From Leptospira johnsonii (GTDB lineage: Bacteria > Spirochaetota > Leptospiria > Leptospirales > Leptospiraceae), in the NCBI RefSeq assembly GCF_003112675.1, contig NZ_BFAY01000011.1:1690513-1754512 (forward strand): a DNA stretch of 64,000 bases, in the 5' to 3' direction. A program made the translations under genes and the position numbers. The notes beneath the pieces are model-generated. The model saw only the letters and a program-made list of their open reading frames with translations. It had not been told where the DNA came from and did no database searches. Positions 57,689 through 64,000 of the stretch are shown one piece after another. The stretch's first letter is position 1; every line of letters starts with the position of its first letter.

Positions 57689-57738
57689 CCCGAGTTTTTG
57701 ATTCGAACAAATCTAAGAGGTGGGAAAAAGAACTCGGG
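57689..57738 (-). repeat. Nested inverted repeat between bactofilin and the M23 peptidase
   Basis: On the minus strand 57738-57731 and 57696-57689 form a perfect 8-bp stem, with a small hairpin 57713-57710/57703-57700 inside. It begins 9 nt after the bactofilin stop and ends about 33 nt before the peptidase start. It may modulate downstream expression or protect the mRNA end. A weak match to a tRNA T-loop was seen and discarded. Confidence 0.4.
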
Positions 57739-57747
57739 GCCTGAGAG

Positions 57748-58158
57748 CTATTCTTCCTTACCGTTGTCCAAAGTTCGTGTGCCGCCAAAAGATTCTTCCA
57801 CGATCTTTTTAACGTCTTTCTTCTGTCCGCCTGTCACGGTGATATTACCTTTCGCTACCACACCTTTTGCCAGGGAAAGAGCGGGAGCGATAATATCCCC
57901 TAAGAGACGTCCAGTTTCTTCCAAGCGGACTTCCGATTCCGCCTTAATGTTTCCGATCAAGGTTCCTGCTACGATCACTTCTCTTGCGGAAATGTTGGTG
58001 CGGACCTTACCGGTTTCTCCAATAAATAATGCGTCGTCGGTTTTAATTTCCCCTTCGAATTTTCCGTCGATACGTAGGGAACCAGCGATATAGAATTTGC
58101 CCTCAAAAATAGAACCTGGGCCGATTACGCTGTTATTATTATCCTTACCGATGGCCAT
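57748..58158 (-). CDS. Bactofilin
   Basis: A 136-residue cytoskeletal protein with the beta-helix core of the DUF583 family: NSVIGPGSIFEGKFYIAGSLRIDGKFEGEI, KVRTNISAREVIVAGTLIGNIKAESEVRLEETGRLLGDI and LSLAKGVVAKGNITV. Regular G-x-I/V spacing in strands gives the polymerising fold. The tail (KKDVKKIVEES) is charged. Bactofilins localise wall enzymes; the M23 peptidase gene follows immediately, as in other bacteria where the pair controls cell shape. The ATG has an AGGAGT site. Confidence 0.95.
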   Translation of the reverse strand: MAIGKDNNNSVIGPGSIFEGKFYIAGSLRIDGKFEGEIKTDDALFIGETGKVRTNISAREVIVAGTLIGNIKAESEVRLEETGRLLGDIIAPALSLAKGVVAKGNITVTGGQKKDVKKIVEESFGGTRTLDNGKEE

Positions 58159-58280
58159 CTGTTACTCCTGACTGCTGATTCATCTATTTGGTGGGCGGTT
58201 CCGAAATCGACAACTCTTTTTGCGTAGGAGAGCTCCGATTCCATTCGGTTGGAACTCCTCTCTACTCCAAAAGTTCCATT

Positions 58281-60755
58281 CTACCGGATTACGTCCTCAT
58301 CGCCCTCGAAGAGATTCGGTTTTTTCTTCTTGGTGGTTCCTGGGTCTGTGGTATGGGTTGGAGTCGGATCCGGTTCGCTCATTCCTCTATGGTCTTCGCA
58401 GACTTCTTTCGGAACAGTGTCTTTGTCGAAAACTTCTTCTTCTGTTTGGTAACAATGGCTGCCAGGAAGTTTTCCGGAAATGGAACATATGGTCCTACGT
58501 ACAATTTTTGCGTCTCCGAAATCGAACGATCTAGATTTTTCTTTGGCAAGTGCGTTTGCCATAAATCTTCCCCAGATGGGAGCGGCTACGACTGCGCCTG
58601 ACATTCCTCTTCCGAGTGAAAGTGTTCCGGTATCATAACCCACCCAAACGACCGCTACAAGTTCCGGAGTGTAACCTGCGAACCAAGCATCTCTAAAATT
58701 ATTTGTGGTCCCTGTTTTTCCTGCGGCGGGACGAGTGAGTCCGTAAGATCTGGCTCCTGTTCCTGTTCCTTTTTTGATCACGTCTTCCATCATGGAAGTG
58801 ATCACATAACTTGTTTCGGGAGAGAGTAATCTTTTTCTTTCTTTGGATTCGAATTCTTTTCTGAAATCTTTGATCAGATTTCCTTGTTCGTCTTCTACAT
58901 ATAAAACGCTGAGAGGAAATACTTGTTTTCCACCGGAAGCAAATACCGCGTAAGATCTTGCGAGCTCATAAGGAGAAACTTCAAAACTTCCTAATGCGAT
59001 TGAAAAGTCTCTCGGTAGATTTCTATTCTCTACTTGTAAAAGTTTTTCGAGTCTAGGCAGAAGATTATTCAGACCAGTATGTTCTAATAGTCGCACAGCC
59101 ACACTGTTTCTAGAAAGTTCGAGAGCTTCTCTCAATCGAATAAATCCGGAATATTCTCCTGAATAATTACTCGGGTTCCATTCGTCTCCGTCTTCTAATA
59201 CGTACTGGAGTGGAGAATCGTCGAACAGGGAAGCAGCCGTAACATTCTTCTTATCGTCCGGATGTTCATGATAATATTCCATTGCAGAAGCATATACTAA
59301 TGGTTTGAATGCAGAACCTGGTTGTCTATATGCTTGGAATGCACGGATCTGTTGGTTATCGGAGCGGAATCCGGAACCTCCTACCATTGCGGTGATATAA
59401 CCTGTGTCCGGGCGAATAGAGATTAACGCACCTTCGACAGGAAGTAGATGGTCTTCAGTAGCCTGGGTCGTATAATTCCAATCAATCGCTTCTGCCAGAC
59501 CCTCTGTGCCTGAGATCAAATTCAGAACTGCTAAATCGTCTCTGAATTCTTCCTGCCATGCCCTGTTAAAAGTCCTATAAGAACGAGAGATCTTAAATTT
59601 GAATTCAGGAAGATCATGTAAATCCGCCAAAAGTTTGTATGTAGAACCGTAGGTGTCTTCGAAGGAATCTATTTTAGTAAAGGCCCTTTGGTTGGATAAT
59701 TGGGTCTGTTGTTTCAAACCAGCAGCCAATGCCTTTTCTGCCTGGGATTGATGCTGAATATTTAGGGTGGTATAGATCTTTAAACCGCCCTCATAGATTT
59801 GTTGAGAAGGTATATAACGAGCCAGGTTCTTGCGTACATATTCCGTAAAATAAGGGAATTTGTTCAGACGATCCGAGAATGCGGAATCGTTAGGAGAACG
59901 ATTTAAGGTTATATAATATTCGGAAAATGCCTCGAATTCTCTCTCTGCGGTTTCCACATCTAAGATCCCGTTTTCCACCAACTTTTTGAATACGACGCGC
60001 ACCTTAGAAGCGGATGTATTCGGATTCACTAAGGGAGAAAATTCCTTGGGTCTTGTGGTCAAGCTTGCGAGAAGTGCCGCTTCTCCCCAGCTTAGGTCTT
60101 TGATGTCTTTTCTGAAATAGAATTTGGCCGCGGCGCCCACACCTATGGTTCCATGGCCGAGAGGGATCTCGTTTAAGTAGATTCCTATTAAGGTTTTCTT
60201 ATCGAATACCAATTCTAAAAGTAAGGCCAGCCAAGCTTCTCTTGCTTTACGTAAAAACGATCTTTCCGTGTTTAAGAATTTTAATCTGGCAACCTGTTGT
60301 GTGATTGTGGAGGCACCTTCTTTCACTCTTCCCGCAAGAAGGTTTACCATAGTGGCTCTAAAAATCCCACGTAAGTCCAGACCTTTGTGAGATCTGAAAT
60401 TATTATCCTCTGTGGAAACAAAACAACGAATGACTTTATTCTCTTCCCAGCCGCCCGGAAGATCTTCGTCGGTGATCACTACTCTAGAAAATCTATAAAA
60501 CTCGGCAATAGGTTCGTATTTTCCTTCCGTATTGATCCCGAAAAGAAGGGAAGGCTTTTCATATCGATCCGCCTTAGGGACCTGCCAAATATCTTTGATG
60601 GAGAATACGAATAAAAATCCGTTTAAGAAGATAAGTCCTAAAACAAGATAGATCAGTTTGCGCACAGGATCGGAAGAATCCAAACGGGATTGGATCCTGT
60701 CCCTGAAAAGTACTACGAAATATCTTGTGAAAAAATCTACGGGTTCGTGTTTCAT
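58281..60755 (-). CDS. Class A penicillin-binding protein (PBP1A-like)
   Basis: An 824-residue bifunctional wall synthase. A membrane anchor lies at about 34-53. The transglycosylase domain has the catalytic Glu in STEDNNFRSHKGLD (E116), then GASTITQQ and KAREAWLALLLE. The transpeptidase motifs are S-x-x-K at 481-484 (SAFK), S-x-N at 548-550 (SRN) and K-T-G at 680-682. The C-terminal tail is Pro/Thr/Lys/Asp-rich. Glycan polymerisation and crosslinking are expected. The bactofilin gene follows 122 nt downstream in the same direction, so wall synthesis and shape genes are clustered. Confidence 0.96.
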   Translation of the reverse strand: MKHEPVDFFTRYFVVLFRDRIQSRLDSSDPVRKLIYLVLGLIFLNGFLFVFSIKDIWQVPKADRYEKPSLLFGINTEGKYEPIAEFYRFSRVVITDEDLPGGWEENKVIRCFVSTEDNNFRSHKGLDLRGIFRATMVNLLAGRVKEGASTITQQVARLKFLNTERSFLRKAREAWLALLLELVFDKKTLIGIYLNEIPLGHGTIGVGAAAKFYFRKDIKDLSWGEAALLASLTTRPKEFSPLVNPNTSASKVRVVFKKLVENGILDVETAEREFEAFSEYYITLNRSPNDSAFSDRLNKFPYFTEYVRKNLARYIPSQQIYEGGLKIYTTLNIQHQSQAEKALAAGLKQQTQLSNQRAFTKIDSFEDTYGSTYKLLADLHDLPEFKFKISRSYRTFNRAWQEEFRDDLAVLNLISGTEGLAEAIDWNYTTQATEDHLLPVEGALISIRPDTGYITAMVGGSGFRSDNQQIRAFQAYRQPGSAFKPLVYASAMEYYHEHPDDKKNVTAASLFDDSPLQYVLEDGDEWNPSNYSGEYSGFIRLREALELSRNSVAVRLLEHTGLNNLLPRLEKLLQVENRNLPRDFSIALGSFEVSPYELARSYAVFASGGKQVFPLSVLYVEDEQGNLIKDFRKEFESKERKRLLSPETSYVITSMMEDVIKKGTGTGARSYGLTRPAAGKTGTTNNFRDAWFAGYTPELVAVVWVGYDTGTLSLGRGMSGAVVAAPIWGRFMANALAKEKSRSFDFGDAKIVRRTICSISGKLPGSHCYQTEEEVFDKDTVPKEVCEDHRGMSEPDPTPTHTTDPGTTKKKKPNLFEGDEDVIR

Positions 60756-60773
60756 TTGGTTTATTTCTGATTT

Positions 60774-61841
60774 TTATAAAGGAGAAAATTGACGCATCTT
60801 ATCTATGCCGTGGAACCTGAGTCCAGTATCTAGATTATATCCTTGGTATTCTTTGATCATAGAAGAACGAGAAGTTTTGTCGTGAACATAACCCCAGGCA
60901 TTTGTGACCGCATCCTTTGCAGCTTCGCAGGCCTTGTTGATTAGTTCCACGAAAGAATCGTTTCGGATCAGGTTCGGGTCCGCAGGATAAGACCATTCTC
61001 TTTTTTCTTCGTTCATGATCCGTTTGTCTATATGCTCCTTTAGTGGAAGCATAAGAACGGAAGAATTTACTTTGTGCAAAGTGATCTTATCTAAAAAGCT
61101 GAGTGCGGCTCTTATTATCTTACTTCTGGAATCCAGGTATCTATGAAAATGCAAATAACCTAAGAAAGATTCGTTCAGAATATCTCCAGGAATGATCTTT
61201 TCTTCCGAGCCTATATACTTCTCTTTGAACTCTTTCGGAAAAGTGGCTTTTAGACCTTTTAACCAAAAGTTCCAAAGCATCGGGTCCATTTTTTTCTTCC
61301 CGTCTTTTCCTTTGAAGATCAAGTCCACATGTTGCACGAAATCATAAGCTTTTGGGGTCATTCCCCATCTGAAATCCAGAAGCCAAGAATCCAAGGCGAA
61401 CTCCACTCTCATATGATTGTATTGTGCTTTGGAACTGATCTGCTTATCCGGACTATAATAATCGCCGGAGATAAAAAAGATATAAGGATGAGTGACGATG
61501 TCCACAGCGCAGTGGATGATATAACCAAGGGTAAACGCAAGAAAACGATCTCTATAAATTCCTTCCTCTACAGTAAGGACCCCGTCCAAAAAATTCAGGA
61601 TGAGTTCCAAAACATTTTCGTGATGACTTAGATCTCCCCAAGGCAGGGCTTTTTTTGTTCGAACAGGAGAAAGAACATGATAAAAATAGAAAATATCAGG
61701 GGCGATCGCACCTATATTGGCAAACTTGCGGGTGCCTTCTTCTCTTAAAAGTTTTGCGATCTTTCTTTGTTCCGCAGTTCCGTGATCCAGATGTTTGCAG
61801 ACTTGAGAAAGAGCTTCGAGATGAGTGATTTTGCCTGCCAT
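60774..61841 (-). CDS. Zinc-dependent phospholipase C-like protein
   Basis: A 355-residue cytoplasmic or membrane-associated protein. The zinc-binding pattern of the Zn_dep_PLPC family is seen: H7 in KITHLEALSQV, ANIGAIAPDIFYFY (with Asp), HHENV and the helix GYIIHCAVDIVTHPYIFF, where H-x3-D and H supply metal ligands. The second half (from about 180) has no clear domain. No signal peptide is present, unlike the secreted toxins, so a housekeeping lipid role is more likely. It begins 18 nt upstream of the PBP gene and may share its transcript. Confidence 0.8.
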   Translation of the reverse strand: MAGKITHLEALSQVCKHLDHGTAEQRKIAKLLREEGTRKFANIGAIAPDIFYFYHVLSPVRTKKALPWGDLSHHENVLELILNFLDGVLTVEEGIYRDRFLAFTLGYIIHCAVDIVTHPYIFFISGDYYSPDKQISSKAQYNHMRVEFALDSWLLDFRWGMTPKAYDFVQHVDLIFKGKDGKKKMDPMLWNFWLKGLKATFPKEFKEKYIGSEEKIIPGDILNESFLGYLHFHRYLDSRSKIIRAALSFLDKITLHKVNSSVLMLPLKEHIDKRIMNEEKREWSYPADPNLIRNDSFVELINKACEAAKDAVTNAWGYVHDKTSRSSMIKEYQGYNLDTGLRFHGIDKMRQFSPL

Positions 61842-61918
61842 ATCGGAATTTTGCCTTTGAAAAAACCCGGACCGCTCTAAAAGATGGCCTAGAACTATCT
61901 AGAAAACCCTCTAACCCT

Positions 61919-63190
61919 ATGCAATCAATAGAAAATCTTAAATTTTTGACTCCCGAAGAAGCTAGAAAAATCGCAACAAATTTCGGGACCCCAGTTTTTG
62001 TGTACTCTCGCAAAGGAATCGAAAAAAGTTGTGACGATGCACTTGCCTTTCCTAATGCTTTCGGTCTGACCGTTCGATTCGCAATGAAAGCCAATCCAGG
62101 GCGCACAGTTCTGGAAATATTAAGGAAGAAGGGCATCCATATAGATGCATCTTCCGAACATGAAGTGCAACGTGCGATACTTGCGGGATTCAAACCTTCC
62201 GATATTCTACTCACTTCTCAACAATTGGCAAGATCCTTAAAGGATTTGATTCCCCAAGGAGTCCAGTTCAACGCATGCTCTCTGAGGCAATTGGAAGAAT
62301 TTGGAAAGTTATTTCCCGGAAAAGAAGTAAGCGTTCGTTTTAATCCAGGCTTAGGGTCTGGGGCCACCAAGAAAACGGACGTAGGAGGTAAAACATCCTC
62401 GTTTGGGATCTGGCATGAAGAGATCGGAAAAGTAAAAGAGATCGTTTCTAAATACGGACTCAAACTGGTTCGAATTCATACACATATAGGCTCCGGTTCC
62501 GATCCGGAAGTTTGGAAGGCAGTGGCACATTATACCTTAGAGATCGCAGCGCAATTCCCTGATTGTAGGACTGTGAATCTGGGCGGAGGTTTCAAGGTGG
62601 GAAGGATGATCGGCGAAAAAACAACCGATCCTCAAACCATCGGAAAACCTGTAAAAGAACTCTTTGAAAATTACGCCAAAGAAAAAGGGATCCAACTCAA
62701 AATGGAAATAGAGCCTGGTTCCTTCTTAATGGTGAATAACGGAGCAATCCTCACTCAGGTGGATGATATTGTCTACACCGGAGACGGGGGATTTACTTTC
62801 GTAAAACTGGATATGGGAATGGATGTGAATACAAGACCTGCTCTGTATGCAGCAAAACATCCATTGGTAGTGATCCCTAGTAAAGAAAAGTCGGAACAAA
62901 AGACCGGAGACTTTGTTTACGTAGGGCATTGCTGCGAAAGTGGGGACTTGATCACACAAGAAGAAGGAGGTGGGCCTCAACTAAGGACCACACAAATTCC
63001 TGAGATAGGAGACTTGGTAGTGATGGAAGGAGCAGGAGCGTATTGTTCTTCCATGTCCGTAAAAAATTATAATTCTTATCCAGAAACGCCAGAAGTTCTC
63101 ATCGATCTGGATGGATCTACAAAACTCGTCCGCAAGAAACAAACTTTGGAACAAGTCCTTCAGAATGAAGTCCTGGTTTCCCTCGGGTAA
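61919..63190 (+). CDS. lysA: Diaminopimelate decarboxylase (PLP, alanine-racemase fold)
   Basis: A 423-residue fold-type III PLP enzyme. The cofactor lysine is in FAMKANPG, followed by IDASSEHEV, the phosphate-binding HIGSGSD and NLGGGF, and the C-terminal domain signature VGHCCESGD with the Cys-Glu pair that contacts the substrate of the partner subunit. It is assigned to LysA, which makes lysine from meso-diaminopimelate; a related ornithine- or carboxynorspermidine-type enzyme is less likely. The ispD start lies within its last codons. Confidence 0.9.
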   Translation: MQSIENLKFLTPEEARKIATNFGTPVFVYSRKGIEKSCDDALAFPNAFGLTVRFAMKANPGRTVLEILRKKGIHIDASSEHEVQRAILAGFKPSDILLTSQQLARSLKDLIPQGVQFNACSLRQLEEFGKLFPGKEVSVRFNPGLGSGATKKTDVGGKTSSFGIWHEEIGKVKEIVSKYGLKLVRIHTHIGSGSDPEVWKAVAHYTLEIAAQFPDCRTVNLGGGFKVGRMIGEKTTDPQTIGKPVKELFENYAKEKGIQLKMEIEPGSFLMVNNGAILTQVDDIVYTGDGGFTFVKLDMGMDVNTRPALYAAKHPLVVIPSKEKSEQKTGDFVYVGHCCESGDLITQEEGGGPQLRTTQIPEIGDLVVMEGAGAYCSSMSVKNYNSYPETPEVLIDLDGSTKLVRKKQTLEQVLQNEVLVSLG

Positions 63191-63875
63191 TATTTATCTT
63201 CTACTTCTTTCGGGAGGAACAGGCTCCCGGATGAAGTCCGATATTCCGAAACAATTTTTAGAATTAAACGGAAAGCCCATCTTACTTCATAGTTTAGAAA
63301 CTTTTATAGATTGGGGAAAAACCAAAAGTATAGTCCTTGTGTCTCACAAAGATTATATTCCGGACTCCGAAACACTCTGTTCTCCTTTTCTGAGAGAAAG
63401 AGATAGAATTGTAGAGGGTGGGGAAACCAGACACGGATCCACGTTAGCCGGAATTTATAGTCTTCAATATTCTGCTAATGATATCATACTCATTCATGAT
63501 GCAGCTCGTCCATTCGTTTCTTCGGATGATCTGGACAGATTATCCAGCGCTACGGAAGAGTTCGGAGTCGCCACGCTCGCCTCTAAAAATCACGAAACCG
63601 TTTTGGAAGAAGAGAAGGATAATCTGAAATTTCTAAACCGAGAAAAGATCTGGTTTATGAAAACTCCCCAAGGGATCAGGGGAGATATCTTGAAAAAAAT
63701 TCTGGAAAAACCTTTCACAACGGAACCGACTGATCTATGCACTTGGGCTCAAAGTCAAGGAATCGGCTCCAAGTTAGTGGAATCCAATCCTTATAATCTG
63801 AAGATTACCGAAAAGTCAGACCTCACTTTAGCGGAAGCGATTTTGCCTCTTTTCCAAAATTGGAAAAAAGAGTAG
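63165..63875 (+). CDS. ispD: 2-C-methyl-D-erythritol 4-phosphate cytidylyltransferase
   Basis: A 236-residue enzyme of the MEP isoprenoid pathway. The nucleotide loop LLLSGGTGSRMKSDIPKQFL carries the G-x-G-x-R and P-K-Q motifs. IHDAARPFVS is the second signature, and ESNPYNLKITEKSDLTLAE is the C-terminal consensus N-x-K-I-T-x-x-x-D. The ATG at 63165 gives the usual length; the longer frame from 63111 lies inside lysA and is not used. It overlaps lysA by 26 nt. Confidence 0.94.
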   Translation: MKSWFPSGNIYLLLLSGGTGSRMKSDIPKQFLELNGKPILLHSLETFIDWGKTKSIVLVSHKDYIPDSETLCSPFLRERDRIVEGGETRHGSTLAGIYSLQYSANDIILIHDAARPFVSSDDLDRLSSATEEFGVATLASKNHETVLEEEKDNLKFLNREKIWFMKTPQGIRGDILKKILEKPFTTEPTDLCTWAQSQGIGSKLVESNPYNLKITEKSDLTLAEAILPLFQNWKKE

Positions 63876-63921
63876 GGCGACTTACTCGCTTTGCTCGTAA
63901 CCGCGCTCTACGCTTCAATCA

Positions 63922-63947
63922 GCAAAGCACCATAAATGGTGCATTGC
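63922..63947. repeat. Short palindrome in the GC-rich tail after ispD
   Basis: GCAA-A-GCACCAT-AA-ATGGTGC-A-TTGC: a perfect 7-bp inner stem and a 4-bp outer stem around one mismatch, with a 2-nt centre. The surrounding 63876-64000 is richer in GC than the genes around it and holds no gene I can support. It may be part of an interspersed repeat or the 3' end signal of lysA-ispD; there is no T run. Confidence 0.35.
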
Positions 63948-64000
63948 CGGATTTCCGCTACGATCGCTGTCGCTCTCATGCTTAGCCGTTCGAGTCCCTC

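Noticed and set aside
57689..57720. T-loop-like TTCGAAT on the minus strand suggesting a tRNA
   Set aside because: The possible acceptor strands are only 34 nt apart and no anticodon arm can be drawn; kept only as an inverted repeat.
57560..58093. 177-codon plus-strand frame across the bactofilin gene
   Set aside because: It is antisense to bactofilin and the M23 start, with no family pattern; a shadow.
63980..64000. TTCGAGTCCC at the window edge suggesting a partial tRNA
   Set aside because: The bases either side do not pair as a T stem and no upstream cloverleaf is seen.

Overview
The window reads as a chromosome segment of a Leptospira species (spirochaete). The evidence is the mix of genes: a PilZ-like protein family of the Leptospira DUF1577 type, spirochaete-style lipoprotein signals, a haem-exporter ccmABC set, a fused acyltransferase/glycerol-3-phosphate dehydrogenase, bactofilin with an M23 peptidase, and about 40% GC with many ATG/GTG/TTG starts. 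No rRNA, CRISPR array, transposase or prophage was seen. Two tRNA genes are present.

Layout. 0-8 kb: end of an FGGY sugar kinase, a TetR regulator with a foldable leader, the acyltransferase-GpsA fusion, hisZ, purA, tRNA-Lys and tRNA-Glu, a DUF2400 protein whose end runs antisense into tRNA-Glu, and HMG-CoA lyase. 8-16.5 kb: an orphan ABC ATPase, two exported hypothetical proteins, then a tight run ccmA-ccmB-ccmC, a response regulator/PP2C phosphatase, and purC-purS-purQ with overlapping ends. 16.6-24.5 kb: an EAL protein, then a SUF iron-sulphur cluster locus (sufC, sufD, Rieske ferredoxin, sufS, sufU) without sufB, followed by an AraC/GyrI-like regulator, a chromate transporter and a SufT-like protein. 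24.5-27.7 kb (minus): a Rid protein, a membrane protein and modB-modA-modC. 27.8-36.2 kb: methyltransferase, DEAD-box helicase, cell-wall amidase and a GerMN-like protein, all overlapping; then exported and crotonase-family genes and a first PilZ-like protein.

36.2-44 kb is the accessory part. It holds a metallo-beta-lactamase lipoprotein, gene remnants (an ankyrin-repeat relic at 38.6-38.8 kb and others), and a compositionally foreign block at 38.8-41.9 kb: TetR, a 42-bp near-perfect palindrome, a small membrane protein, a markedly GC-rich short-chain dehydrogenase, an orphan C-terminal coding fragment and an alpha/beta hydrolase. A second SDR and an eRF1-domain-3-like protein with an operator-like palindrome follow.

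44-64 kb returns to typical Leptospira content: a YwaF-like membrane protein, a second PilZ-like protein, a response regulator, a YegP-like protein, an SDR plus Baeyer-Villiger-type monooxygenase pair, DUF1330, TfoX-N, a FecR-domain lipoprotein, TPR proteins, a dienoyl-CoA isomerase-like crotonase, a hybrid REC-PAS-histidine kinase, a DUF900 lipoprotein, a cell-wall block (LysM-M23 peptidase, bactofilin, class A PBP), a zinc-dependent phospholipase C-like protein, and lysA-ispD. Together the genes serve purine synthesis, Fe-S and haem handling, molybdate uptake, peptidoglycan shaping, lipid and isoprenoid metabolism, and signalling by phosphorelay and probably c-di-GMP. All functions are inferred from reading the translated sequences; no database search was run.
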